NCBI RefSeq assembly: GCF_001875325.1 | Contig: NZ_MDDC01000012.1 | Location: forward strand, 1-64,000 | Length of the DNA: 64,000 nt | DNA from: Neomoorella thermoacetica | GTDB taxonomy: Bacteria > Bacillota > DSM-521 > Neomoorellales > Neomoorellaceae | Direction: 5' to 3' | Part shown: piece after piece, positions 33,051 through 44,626 of the stretch | How positions within the stretch are numbered: position 1 is the stretch's first letter | How the letters are laid out: every line of letters begins with the position of its first letter | Program-made: the position numbers and the translations under genes | Notes under the pieces: model-generated | Told to the model about the DNA's origin: nothing | The model's database searches: none | The model's input: only the letters and a program-made list of their open reading frames with translations

Positions 33051-34124
33051 ATGGGCGAAAAGCTCAGGCGGGCCGACTGGTTGGCAGCGATGCTGGTTAC
33101 AGGAGGGGGCGTTTTTTTGTCCCTGGCAGCGACACCGGGCCCGGCTGTCTACTGGGGGTTGACATGGAGTATATTTAATGGCCTGAGCCTGGCTATCAGA
33201 ATTCCTGGCACGTGTTTTATCACCCGGGTTTTGATCCTGGTACTGAACCTGGTACTGATAGCTGGCTGGCAGTTAAAGAGTGGCTGGCCTTCAGCCACGT
33301 CACTTCCTCTGCTCCTCTTCTTACCGGTCCTGGTGCCCCTTTACCGGGAGCAGAGGCAGGAAATCCTTGCAGGCCTGGTAGGGGGGCTGATACTGGGAGG
33401 ATACAGCACTTTAAAAGAAAATCTGGCTGATCCGTCCTCATGGGCTATCCTGGGTGGTTGGGTTGCAATCGCGGGCTTCTTTTATTACCTCATGCTGGGG
33501 CTGGTGGCTAAGGCCAGGCAGGCTGCTTCTTTGCAGGTTGAGGTAGAGTATACCCGTCACGAGTATCAAAAAGCCTGCGAGCGGCTGGCCGCCATGGAGA
33601 TGGCGGCCATTACTGATGATCTAACCGGGACTTATAACTACCGCTACTTCGAGCAGGCCTTTGGCAACCTGTTGAACTCCCGGCAGCAGCCCCGTACCCT
33701 GGCAGTTTTAATGCTGGATATTGATTACTTTAAAGAAATAAACGATGCCTACGGCCATCTTACCGGTAACAGGGTACTGGCGGAACTGGCCACCATCCTG
33801 AAGAAGTGCACCCGTGAACAGGATATTGTCACCCGTTTCGGCGGGGAGGAGTTCGCTATTATTTTGCCCGATACAGATTACCACGGTGCCCTACAGCTGG
33901 CGGAAAGGATCCGCCAGGCCATCGCCGGGCATACCTTCCAGGTTGAAGGAACGGCCATCCACATTACAGTAAGTGCCGGCGTGGCGGTCTGGCCGGTAGA
34001 CGGTGAAGACAAAAATGATATCATTGCCCGGGCCGACCGTGCCCTCTACCAGGCCAAGATAACCGGGCGCAACAGTGTCTGCGCTTATCAGTTCCTGAAA
34101 ACAGAACGGGGTGTCCATGAATAA
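33051..34124 (+). CDS. Membrane diguanylate cyclase (GGDEF)
   Basis: 357 residues. Five or so membrane helices to about residue 165, a short coiled coil (YTRHEYQKACERLAAMEM), then a GGDEF domain: ITDDLTGTYNYRYFEQ, MLDIDYFKEINDAYGHLTGN, and the active-site RFGGEEFAIILP. The RxxD inhibitory site (REQD) stands five residues before GGEEF, so product feedback is likely. It makes c-di-GMP from two GTP at the membrane. Its stop codon lies within comFA (overlap of 8 bases), coupling the two genes. Confidence 0.93.
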   Translation: MGEKLRRADWLAAMLVTGGGVFLSLAATPGPAVYWGLTWSIFNGLSLAIRIPGTCFITRVLILVLNLVLIAGWQLKSGWPSATSLPLLLFLPVLVPLYREQRQEILAGLVGGLILGGYSTLKENLADPSSWAILGGWVAIAGFFYYLMLGLVAKARQAASLQVEVEYTRHEYQKACERLAAMEMAAITDDLTGTYNYRYFEQAFGNLLNSRQQPRTLAVLMLDIDYFKEINDAYGHLTGNRVLAELATILKKCTREQDIVTRFGGEEFAIILPDTDYHGALQLAERIRQAIAGHTFQVEGTAIHITVSAGVAVWPVDGEDKNDIIARADRALYQAKITGRNSVCAYQFLKTERGVHE

Positions 34125-35919
34125 GGGAAGCAGTTACCGGCAGCCGGTCTTTTGCTGGCAAGGTCCCCTCTACCTGGTGGAAGGCGAGGGGGGATGGCGG
34201 GTAGGCTTGAGCCATAATCCCGGCCTGGACCAAACCTTCTGGCTGCAGCGCGGTTACCGGCAGTTTGAGGTCCTGACACCGCCGTTACCCCTTGGGGCGG
34301 CGGTTTTTTTACATGACCTGGTGGCAGGATACCTGGCCACAGGGGGACAACGTGTGACCAGGGGCTGGATAATGGAAATGCTGGCCCGGGGTCGGGCCAG
34401 GATGGGGCTGGAACCCTGGACCCGGGTGGAAAAGGTAGCTGCCCAACCCCTGCCACCGCCACCGGCGGGGGAACTGGCCCTGGTAAGGAACACCCTGGCC
34501 GGGAGGGTCCTCTGGCGGGAGGAACTGGCCCGGGCCCTGGCGGAGAGGAGACTGGGGGTGAACACCCCCCTGGAGGATCTCTGCCACTGGCTCTACCTGG
34601 AAGGTGAAATAAAGCTTCTGCCCGGGGTCAGTTATGACCCTGACGGCCGCCCCCGGTGCCGGCGCTGCGGCCAGTCTACCGGGCTTTTAAAGGTCAACTG
34701 CGCCGCCTGCAGCCGGGAGGATTGCCTGCTCTGCGAGGGGTGCCTGGCTATGGGCCAGTCCCGCCGCTGCCGTCCCCTGTATGCCAGACCCTGGCCTTTT
34801 GCCGCGGCTTCTCCGGCCAGGCCGGCGGCAGTGGTGCGTCCCCGGTTCCGGTTTGACCTCACGCCGGCCCAGGCGGACGCCTACCGGGAGGTGGAAGGGT
34901 TTGCCAGCCAGGATAAGGAAAAGGAGTGCCTCCTCTGGGCCGCCTGCGGCGCCGGGAAAACCGAGGTGGCCTATGGTGCCATAGCTGCCGCCCTGGCCCG
35001 CGGGCGTAAAGTCCTCTATGCCTGCCCCCGGAAGGAGGTTATCCGGGAACTCCACCCGCGCCTGCAGGCCGTCTGGCCGGGCCTGCAGATCCGGGCTCTA
35101 TATGGTGGCAGCCAGGGCAAATACGGCGAGGCCGACCTCATCCTGGCCACTACCCACCAGGCCTTACGTTTTTACCGCCGTTTTGACCTGGTGATCCTGG
35201 ATGAAGTGGACGCCTTCCCCCTGGCGGGAGACCCCATGCTCTACTATGCCGTCGAGCGGGCGCGCCGGGAACAGGGTCAGACCCTGTGGTTAACGGCCAC
35301 CCCGCCCCCCGAGATGGTGGCCAGGGTCAGGAAAGGCAAGCTGGCCGTTATTTACTTGCCGGCCCGGTACCACGGCCACCCCCTCCCCGAACCCGAGTTC
35401 GTCCGGGAACCATTTCTGGGGCCACCGGGGACAGGCTCCCTGCCTCGCTCCATGGTTAACTGTATAAAAACTACCCTGGGGACGGGGCTCCAGCTCCTGC
35501 TCTTCGTACCGGCCGTTTCCCTGGTGGAGGGGGTGGCTGCATGGTTGTTGGGCTCCTGGCCCGGCCAGGCCCCCGGCGGGGCCTGGGTCCGGGGCTGCCA
35601 TGCCGCCCACCCCCGGCGGGAGGAGATTATCGCTGCCTTTCGCCGGGGAGAATTCCCGGTTCTGGTGACCACTACCGTTATGGAGCGGGGGGTTACCATT
35701 CCCCGCCTGAATGTCCTTGTCCTCTATGCTGAGGAAGGCAGGGTTTTTACGGCCAGCACCCTGGTGCAGATCGCCGGCCGGGCCGGGCGTTCGGCGGCTT
35801 ATCCCACCGGGAGGGTATGGTTTATAGGCCGGCACTTGAGCCCTGCCATTGCAGAGGCTGCCCGCCAGATCCGGGAATTCAACCGCCTGGCCCGCCGGCG
35901 GGGTTACTTAACGCGGTAA
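34117..35919 (+). CDS. comFA: ComFA-like DNA-uptake ATPase/helicase
   Basis: About 600 residues. N-terminal accessory domain, then a Cys cluster CRRCGQSTGLL...CAACSREDCLLCEGC (about 180-215) that should bind zinc, then a DEAD-type helicase core: CGAGKTEVAYGAI (Walker A), LVILDEVDAFPL, LTATPPPEM, and C-terminal TTVMERGVTIP and QIAGRAGRSA. ComFA powers inward movement of single-stranded DNA in transformation. Start is ATG 34117 or GTG 34111, inside the GGDEF gene. comFC follows 78 bases later. Confidence 0.93.
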   Translation: MNKGSSYRQPVFCWQGPLYLVEGEGGWRVGLSHNPGLDQTFWLQRGYRQFEVLTPPLPLGAAVFLHDLVAGYLATGGQRVTRGWIMEMLARGRARMGLEPWTRVEKVAAQPLPPPPAGELALVRNTLAGRVLWREELARALAERRLGVNTPLEDLCHWLYLEGEIKLLPGVSYDPDGRPRCRRCGQSTGLLKVNCAACSREDCLLCEGCLAMGQSRRCRPLYARPWPFAAASPARPAAVVRPRFRFDLTPAQADAYREVEGFASQDKEKECLLWAACGAGKTEVAYGAIAAALARGRKVLYACPRKEVIRELHPRLQAVWPGLQIRALYGGSQGKYGEADLILATTHQALRFYRRFDLVILDEVDAFPLAGDPMLYYAVERARREQGQTLWLTATPPPEMVARVRKGKLAVIYLPARYHGHPLPEPEFVREPFLGPPGTGSLPRSMVNCIKTTLGTGLQLLLFVPAVSLVEGVAAWLLGSWPGQAPGGAWVRGCHAAHPRREEIIAAFRRGEFPVLVTTTVMERGVTIPRLNVLVLYAEEGRVFTASTLVQIAGRAGRSAAYPTGRVWFIGRHLSPAIAEAARQIREFNRLARRRGYLTR

Positions 35920-35997
35920 GGGTGCAACCGGCGCCCGGAGGCAACCAGCCTTGAGTGAAGGCCTTTTGCCGCTGGATGGCATTTTGGGGAGGAAGAC

Positions 35998-36729
35998 ATG
36001 CCGGCGTTTATCAATCTCCTCTTTCCCCGTGGGAAAACCTGTGCCTGGTGCGGCCGCCCGCTGGACCGGGGGCTATTTTGCCCGCATTGCCACCGGGAAC
36101 TATATTCCTGGCAGGAGAAGTACCTTCCCTGCTGGTATTGCGGGCGCCTCCTGGCGCCGGGCCGGGGGACGGTCTGCCGCCAGTGCCGGGAGGAATTGCC
36201 CCCCTTCCGGCGGGCCCGGGCGGTAGGAGCCTACAGGGGTATCTTAAAAGAGTTGATCTGGGCCTTCAAGTACCAGGGCCGGCGTTCCCTGGCCGCGCCC
36301 CTGGGACAGCTCCTGGCCGGCGTGGTTGTCAGGGAACTGGGGCCGGCCCGCCCCCACCTGGTAATACCGGTGCCCCTGACTGCGGCCCGCCTGCAGGCGC
36401 GCACCTTTAACCAGGCGGAACTCCTGGCCCGGGCCCTGGGCAGGGAACTGGGATTGGCAGTTTCCGGGCAGGCCCTGGCCCGGGTGCGGGAAACGGCCCC
36501 CCAGGTCGGTCTTTCCCGGCGGGAGCGGTGGCAGAACCTGGCCGGGGCATTTCAGGTACAGGAGCCGGCCCTGGTTAAGGGCCATAGTCTCCTCCTGGTT
36601 GACGACGTTATGACTACCGGGGCTACGGCTGCGGCCTGCACCGGGGCCCTCCTGGCTGCCGGTGCCGCCGGTGTCGAGGTGGTTACCCTGGCAACGGGCA
36701 TCGACTCAATTGCAAATATTTCACCATGA
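35998..36729 (+). CDS. comFC: ComFC-family phosphoribosyltransferase-like protein
   Basis: 243 residues. N-terminal zinc finger with four CxxC pairs (CAWCGRPLDRGLFCPHC and CWYCG...CRQC), then a PRTase fold: AYRGILKELIWAFKYQGRRSLAAPLG, VIPVPLTAARLQARTFNQAELLA and the PRPP loop LLVDDVMTTGATAAACTGAL. ComFC works with ComFA in DNA uptake. The extra Cys pairs are usual in the family. Confidence 0.93.
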   Translation: MPAFINLLFPRGKTCAWCGRPLDRGLFCPHCHRELYSWQEKYLPCWYCGRLLAPGRGTVCRQCREELPPFRRARAVGAYRGILKELIWAFKYQGRRSLAAPLGQLLAGVVVRELGPARPHLVIPVPLTAARLQARTFNQAELLARALGRELGLAVSGQALARVRETAPQVGLSRRERWQNLAGAFQVQEPALVKGHSLLLVDDVMTTGATAAACTGALLAAGAAGVEVVTLATGIDSIANISP

Positions 36730-37108
36730 ATAACCATAGCGAATCCTCTGTTCGACAAAATATTGAGCTTTAAACATTCCCGTCCACAGGGATCAGGTAG
36801 TGATTGCAAGTTATTAACAGGGTTATCCACTTTATCCACAGGTTTGTACCGGGTTGAAACAGGAACCTAAAAGCCTTTTTATCATCCAAAATTTAACACT
36901 TATTAAGGTTATGATAGATATTTGCCGTTTTATTTACCAGGAGCAAGTTTAATTTGACACCGGCACCACGTACCCTGTACGGGTCCGGGGTGATGAGTTT
37001 TATTTTCCAGGAGCAGATTTGACAGCCATCTTTAACCATGCTAAAATAAATATACTTGGAGGTGCTCCCGGCCCCAAGGGAGAATATTTTAGGAGGAATT
37101 CTTACAAG
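36730..37108. other. Intergenic region with DnaA boxes and duplicated leader
   Basis: No gene is supported. Holds two adjoining DnaA-box-like 9-mers (36823-36840), and two direct copies of a 29-34-base segment (36927-36960, 36997-37025) separated by 70 bases, before the cold-shock gene. The 37026-37108 part is the cold-shock mRNA leader with AGGAGG. Confidence 0.5.
36823..36840 (+). promoter_or_regulatory. Two head-to-tail DnaA-box-like sites
   Basis: TTATCCACT (36823-36831) followed directly by TTATCCACA (36832-36840). The second is the perfect DnaA-box consensus; the first differs at the last base. No AT-rich unwinding region or dnaA/dnaN gene is nearby, so this is not a replication origin; it could titrate DnaA or regulate a neighbour. 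Confidence 0.55.
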
Positions 37109-37306
37109 ATGCAGGGTAAGGTGAAGTGGTTTAACCCGGAGAAGGGATACGGTTTCATTGAAAGGGAAGACGGCAAGGACGTGTTCGTCCACTTCTCCGC
37201 CATCCAGGAAGAGGGTTTCAAAACCCTGGCTGAAGGACAGGAGGTCGAGTTTGACATCGTCGAAGGGCCTCGCGGTCCCCAGGCAGCCAATGTAATAAAA
37301 TGCTAG
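37109..37306 (+). CDS. Cold-shock protein (CspA family)
   Basis: 65 residues, one cold-shock domain: [20 protein letters not shown] with RNP1, [14 protein letters not shown] with RNP2, and [20 protein letters not shown]. Binds single-stranded RNA/DNA and melts RNA structure. Start ATG at 37109 with AGGAGGAAT upstream. The duplicated segments in the leader may be part of its control. It ends in a strong terminator. Confidence 0.95.
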   Translation: MQGKVKWFNPEKGYGFIEREDGKDVFVHFSAIQEEGFKTLAEGQEVEFDIVEGPRGPQAANVIKC

Positions 37307-37313
37307 CCTACCG

Positions 37314-37340
37314 GGCCCCGGCATTAGCCGGGGCCTTTCT
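37314..37340 (+). terminator. Terminator after the cold-shock gene
   Basis: 9-bp stem GGCCCCGGC/GCCGGGGCC (37314-37322, 37327-37335) with ATTA loop and TTTCT. Confidence 0.85.
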
Positions 37341-37489
37341 GGTACCAGGTGAGAATTACAGCCGGGGGCCTCGACGGGAACCGCCTGGTGAGGGGATGCG
37401 GAACGGCGGAGCTTTCTGGACCGGGAGCAGGAATTTGGCCTTTAATGGTGAATAATAGAAAAAAGGGGTCTGAAAGGAGTGCTTCAAGG

Positions 37490-38017
37490 ATGGAATTAAT
37501 CATCCGCGGCAAAAACCTTCCGGTCACCGACGCTTTACGGCAGTACATCGCTAAGAGGTTGGGTAAAATCGAACGCTACCTGGATAGCGTCCATGAGGTC
37601 CAGGTCAACCTGGCCGTGACCAGGGATAATCACGTGGTGGAAGTGACTATTCCCCTGAACGGGTATATCCTGCGGGGCGAGGAAGCCACTGGGGATATGT
37701 ATGGTTCCGTCGACCTGGTAGTTGAAAAATTAGAGAAACAGATCGCCAAATATAAAACCCGGCTTAATAAAAAAATAAAGAACGGGACCATTAAAGAATT
37801 TGCTGCCGGCCAGCCGGAGGAAGAAAACGGGCCTGAACCGCGCTTGCTGAGGACCAAGCGTTTTCCCATCAAACCCATGCCGGTGGAGGAAGCCATCCTG
37901 CAGATGAATCTCCTGGGCCACAGCTTCTTTGTCTTTTCCAATGCAGAAACCGGGGAAGTCAACGTCCTTTACCGCCGCCGGGATGGTAATTACGGCTTGA
38001 TCGAACCGGAGTACTAA
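37490..38017 (+). CDS. hpf: Ribosome hibernation factor, long form
   Basis: 175 residues. N-terminal RaiA/HPF domain (MELIIRGKNLPVTDALRQYI, ERYLDSVHEVQVNLAV) to about residue 100; linker; C-terminal dimerisation domain (RTKRFPIKPMPVEEAILQMNLLGHSFFVFSNAETGEVNVLYRR). Long HPF links ribosomes into inactive 100S dimers. ATG at 37490 has GAAAGGAGT upstream; the longer frame from 37349 has no domain support. Confidence 0.95.
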   Translation: MELIIRGKNLPVTDALRQYIAKRLGKIERYLDSVHEVQVNLAVTRDNHVVEVTIPLNGYILRGEEATGDMYGSVDLVVEKLEKQIAKYKTRLNKKIKNGTIKEFAAGQPEEENGPEPRLLRTKRFPIKPMPVEEAILQMNLLGHSFFVFSNAETGEVNVLYRRRDGNYGLIEPEY

Positions 38018-38041
38018 TATAAAGGCATTTGGAGATTATGG

Positions 38042-38079
38042 GAGAAATTGGCCGTTTGAGGGCCAATTTCTCTTTTTTT
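38042..38079 (+). terminator. Terminator after hpf
   Basis: 12-bp perfect stem GAGAAATTGGCC/GGCCAATTTCTC (38042-38053, 38061-38072) followed by seven T residues. Confidence 0.95.
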
Positions 38080-38167
38080 GACCATTTTTAGGCTGACAGG
38101 CAGGGAATTTTATAGGGCGGGGCGAATATAAACTATAGCAAGGAAAGGAAATCGAGGATGAGGAGCT

Positions 38168-38851
38168 TTGCCAGAAACCAAAAAAGGTGAACCGGGGTCG
38201 GGGGATTATGAGAGGGTTATCTGCCAGATCAAGGGTGTGCTGGGCGCCCGCCTGGTAACGGAGCCTGACGGGAGTATCAGTGAAATACATATAATGGCCG
38301 TTAGCGGGCGCAACCCCAAGCAGATAGTCCGGGATGTGGAATCGGCCATCCTGGTGCAACTGGGGGTGGCCGTTGATCATAAAAAAATAAGCATTGTCCA
38401 GGTTGAGCTTCCGGAGCTGCCGGGAGAGGTGGCGGAAGAGCGGCTTCCCTATACACCAGGAGGCCGGCTGCGGTTGGTGAGCATCAACCTCTTTACCCGC
38501 GGCCCGGAGACGGAGGCCACCGTCGAGGTGGAAGCCGGGACGGATGGCACCATTTACCAGGGACATGCTTTCGGGCCGAATGCCCCCGAATACAACCTGC
38601 GACTGGTGGCGGCGGCTACAGTGAATGCCCTGGAAAAATACTGGGGCAGCAACTGGAGATTAGCCCTGGAAGACCTGGTATGGGTAAAGGTAGCCCATCA
38701 CCGGGCGGCCGTCTGCGCTATTATCCTGGTCACACACCGGGGCAGTGAATACCTGGTGGGGGCGGCCCTGGCGGATGGCGACGAGTGCCAGGCAGCAGCC
38801 CGGGCCGTCCTCCAGGCCCTGGCCTGTCGCTGCTGCCATCCCAACGATTGA
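38168..38851 (+). CDS. Unrecognised conserved-looking protein before secA
   Basis: 227 residues. The first part (VICQIKGVLGARLVTEPDGSISEIHIMAVSGRNPKQIVRDVESAI) has the strand-helix pattern of an ACT-like or ferredoxin-like fold; a second domain ends in EYLVGAALADGDECQAAARAVLQALA. It looks like a two-domain cytoplasmic protein of a family I have seen only as hypothetical in Clostridia. TTG start with GAGGAG two bases upstream is weak. Not in a clear operon with secA (255 bases gap). Confidence 0.65.
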   Translation: MPETKKGEPGSGDYERVICQIKGVLGARLVTEPDGSISEIHIMAVSGRNPKQIVRDVESAILVQLGVAVDHKKISIVQVELPELPGEVAEERLPYTPGGRLRLVSINLFTRGPETEATVEVEAGTDGTIYQGHAFGPNAPEYNLRLVAAATVNALEKYWGSNWRLALEDLVWVKVAHHRAAVCAIILVTHRGSEYLVGAALADGDECQAAARAVLQALACRCCHPND

Positions 38852-39106
38852 TTGCCACCCGTCTTACTTCGTGTTAAAATATACAAGGCAGGTTTTTCTC
38901 TTAAGGAACCAGCATGGTTCCTTTTATGTTATTTTGAGTTGAATACGGGAGAGCATTGGTTGGCGGGGAGTGGCCCGGCTCAAAGGCGCAGAAACAAAGC
39001 CACCCGTGAAAAGGCTTATTTCCGGAAGCCCGCCCATGAAGGCCACCCGCAAAGCAATAGTTTGCCAAACATGTCGCAAGACTCAGTTGCGAAGGAGGGA
39101 GAAACG

Positions 39107-41791
<2,685 letters not shown>

Positions 41792-41945
41792 GAGTCAAGC
41801 CACCTCGCCGCTCAGGCAATTGAGCGCCAGGTTTGCTGGCCGGCAACCGCGGAACCCGGAAGCTGTACCCCCGGGCCAGATCAAGATTTGTGTCAAGAAC
41901 AACCGGTTTTGCTAGAACCCTGTTTTTCGAGGAGTGATTCAAGCC

Positions 41946-43053
41946 GTGCTGCAGGACTATAAAGGCCGCCTAGACGAACTGGACCGGCGGCTGGAAGAAT
42001 TGAGGGTCTCCCTTTGACCTGGAGGCAACGAGCGAAGAAATTGAGCGCCTGGAAAAGGAAATGCTGGCCCCCGGTTTCTGGGAAGACCGGGCCCGGGCCG
42101 GGGCCGTAGGCAAGCGCCTCACCTACCTCAAGGAGAAGCTGGCCCGCTACCGGGAATTAGAGAGCCAGTGCGCCGACGTCCGGGAGCTATGGCAACTGGC
42201 CCTGGCCGAAGACGACCACTCCCTGGAGGAAGAAATAGCCAGGGACCTGGCTGCTGCCGAAGGCAAAGTGGAGGGGCAGCTCCTGGCGACCTTGCTGAAC
42301 GGTCCTTACGACCGCCACAACGCTATCCTTTCCCTCCATCCCGGCGCCGGGGGAACGGAGTCCCAGGACTGGGCCGCCATGCTGTTACGCATGTATAATC
42401 GCTGGTGCGAAGACCGCGGCTACCAGGTGGAACTCCTGGATTACCTGGAGGGTGAAGAAGCCGGACTGAAGAGCGCCACCATCCTCGTCAAAGGGGAGAA
42501 CGCCTACGGCTACCTCCAGGCGGAGAAGGGGGTGCACCGCCTGGTCCGGATCTCGCCCTTTGACGCCGCCGGTCGCCGCCATACCTCCTTTGCCTCTGTG
42601 GATGTCATCCCGGAGGTGGAGGCCGACGAGGAAGTAGAGATTAACCCCGATGATTTAAAGATCGATACCTTCCGCTCCCAGGGAGCCGGGGGACAGCACG
42701 TTAACAAGACGGACTCGGCGGTGCGGATCACCCACCTGCCCACGGGGATAGTGGTAACCTGCCAGAACGAGCGCTCCCAGCACGCCAACCGCTTGAGCGC
42801 TATGAAAATCCTCCAGGCCAGGCTGGCGGCTTTGAAGCGCCAGGAACAGGAGGCGGAGCTGGCCCAGATCCGGGGTGAACAGCGGGAGATCGCCTGGGGG
42901 AGCCAGATCCGCTCCTATGTCTTCCACCCCTACAGCCTCGTTAAGGATCACCGCACCGGGGTGGAAACGGGTAATATCCAGGCCGTCATGGACGGCCAGC
43001 TCGACCCCTTTATCCAGGCCTATTTACACTGGCAGCGCAGAAAGCAAGGCTAA
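41946..43053 (+). CDS. prfB: Peptide chain release factor 2 with programmed +1 frameshift
   Basis: Two frames form one protein of about 368 residues. Frame one starts at GTG 41946 (GAGGAG upstream) and reads 23 codons to CTT TGA (TGA at 42015-42017). Slipping one base gives GAC and continues DLEATSEEIERLEKEML to the end at 43053. CTT TGA C with an upstream GAGGG is the RF2 autoregulatory frameshift site: shortage of RF2 favours the slip. The rest has RF2 marks, SPF (RISPFDAAGRRHTSFASV) and GGQ (GAGGQHVNKTDSAVRITH). Reads UAA and UGA. Confidence 0.96.
42003..42018 (+). promoter_or_regulatory. RF2 recoding site
   Basis: GAGGGTCTCCCTTTGAC-type site: an internal Shine-Dalgarno-like GAGGG, a slippery CTT and a TGA stop followed by C. 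The spacer between the GAGGG and CTT is longer than the three bases of the enteric site. Confidence 0.88.
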
Positions 43054-43092
43054 AGCCCGGCGGAGCCGGGCTTTAGCCTTGACTTTTTTCGG
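43050..43092 (+). terminator. Terminator overlapping the prfB stop
   Basis: 12-bp stem CTAAAGCCCGGC/GCCGGGCTTTAG (43050-43061, 43065-43076) with a GGA loop; a run of T residues follows a few bases later (43084-43089). Confidence 0.75.
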
Positions 43093-43196
43093 GGCTTGGT
43101 ATAGGATGGAATTAATCTTTTTTGGTCTTTTGGGTATAGCGCTGGCTTAATTGGGGACTAATAAACCAAGCTCAACCAGGGAAGGAGAGGATAGCC

Positions 43197-44585
43197 TTGA
43201 TTAAAGCCCGTGCCCATTTAGAGCTGGCCAAGAAGTATGTAACTGAAAAAGTCCTCCAGGAAGCCTTCAGCTATATGGAAAAAAACCCGGAGGAGAATTT
43301 TCCCCGCATCCTGAATACCGCCCGGTTACTGGCCAGGGAGGAGGTTCATAAGCAGCAGATCGCCAAAGTGCTGGAGGCTTACCGGACCAACCCCAGCATC
43401 CACGCCTACGTAAACCGCCTCTTCAAAGCCCATCCCAATGTCAAACAACGCCTGATCTACAACTGGTTCGTCAACGCCATGCTCCTCGGCATACCCCGCC
43501 AGCACCAGGTCGCCCGGGAAACCGGGGTCCATATCCCCAACTTCTTCCTCCTGGATCCCACCAGCGACTGCAACCTGCGCTGTCACGGCTGCTGGGCCGG
43601 GGAGTATGCCCACCACGACACCCTGGAACTGGATCTGGTGGACCGCCTCTGCCGCGAGGCCAAGGCAGTCGGCATCTACTGGCTGGCCATGTCCGGCGGC
43701 GAGCCCTTCCGCTGGCCCCATCTCTTTGAACTGGCCGAGCGCCATCCCGATATGGCCTTTATGCTCTACACCAACGGCACGCTCATCGATGACGCCGTGG
43801 CCGACCGCATGGTGGAGGTGGGCAACATCACGCCGGCCATTAGCCTGGAGGGCTGGCGAGAACGCACCGACGCCCGCCGGGGCCGGGGTGTCTTTGACCG
43901 GGTAATGGCCGCCATGGACCGCCTGCGGGAGCGGGGCCTGGTCTTCGGGGTTTCCCTCACCATCACCAGGGAAAACGCCGAGGAGGTCACCAGCGACGAG
44001 TTCATCGACTTCCTGTTGGAAAAGGGTGTCGTCTACGGCTGGAGTTTCCACTATATACCTATAGGCCGGGATCCCAACCCCGAACTCATGGTCACTCCCG
44101 AGCAGCGGGCCTACCTGGCCGAGCGCATTCCCTATATTCGTAACCACAAGGGCCTGCAGATTGCCGATTTCTGGAATGACGGCGAACTGACCCTGGGTTG
44201 CATCGCCGGCGGCCGGCGCTACTTCCACATCACCGCCAGCGGGGCAGTGGAGCCCTGCGCCTTCATTCACTTCTCCATGGACAACATCAAAGAGAAGAGC
44301 CTGCTGGAGGTTCTCCAGTCGCCCCTCTTCCGGGCTTACCAGCGCCGCCAGCCGTTTAGCGAAAACCTGCTGCGGCCCTGCCCCCTCATCGATGTCCCTG
44401 AGGGCCTGCGGCAGATAGTAGCCGAGACCGGGGCCAAACCTACCCACCCGGGCGCGGAAACGGCCCTGGGCGGTCCTATCGCCGCCTGCCTGGACGCCCA
44501 CGCCGCCCGCTGGGGCGAGGTGGCCGACAGGATCTGGCAGGAACGCCACCCGGAGCCGGAAAAAGAATTGACAGCCGGGAAGTAA
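43197..44585 (+). CDS. Radical SAM/SPASM-like enzyme of unknown substrate
   Basis: 462 residues. A helical N-terminal part of about 115 residues is followed by the radical SAM core with DPTSDCNLRCHGCWAGEY (CxxxCxxC about residue 125), YWLAMSGGEPFRW and YTNGTLIDD. Further Cys in LGCIAGGRRYFHIT, EPCAFIHF and RPCPLID suggest an auxiliary Fe-S cluster of the SPASM type. TTG start with GGAAGGAGAGG upstream. Next comes a winged-helix gene and an ABC1-type kinase; this hints at lipid or quinone modification, but no substrate is shown. Confidence 0.85.
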   Translation: MIKARAHLELAKKYVTEKVLQEAFSYMEKNPEENFPRILNTARLLAREEVHKQQIAKVLEAYRTNPSIHAYVNRLFKAHPNVKQRLIYNWFVNAMLLGIPRQHQVARETGVHIPNFFLLDPTSDCNLRCHGCWAGEYAHHDTLELDLVDRLCREAKAVGIYWLAMSGGEPFRWPHLFELAERHPDMAFMLYTNGTLIDDAVADRMVEVGNITPAISLEGWRERTDARRGRGVFDRVMAAMDRLRERGLVFGVSLTITRENAEEVTSDEFIDFLLEKGVVYGWSFHYIPIGRDPNPELMVTPEQRAYLAERIPYIRNHKGLQIADFWNDGELTLGCIAGGRRYFHITASGAVEPCAFIHFSMDNIKEKSLLEVLQSPLFRAYQRRQPFSENLLRPCPLIDVPEGLRQIVAETGAKPTHPGAETALGGPIAACLDAHAARWGEVADRIWQERHPEPEKELTAGK

Positions 44586-44626
44586 GGGTATATGCTGGAG
44601 GTATCACCTGGCGGGAGAGGAATGCC

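Noticed and set aside
36823-36840. Replication origin at the DnaA boxes
   Set aside because: Only two boxes, no AT-rich unwinding element and no dnaA/dnaN genes.
42015-42017. Selenocysteine UGA in prfB
   Set aside because: The CTT TGA C context and the release-factor frame continue by +1 slip, the standard RF2 mechanism.
43107-43151. 14-codon frame before the radical SAM gene as a RiPP precursor
   Set aside because: Very short, hydrophobic, weak ribosome site, no leader/core pattern, and no RRE or peptidase nearby.
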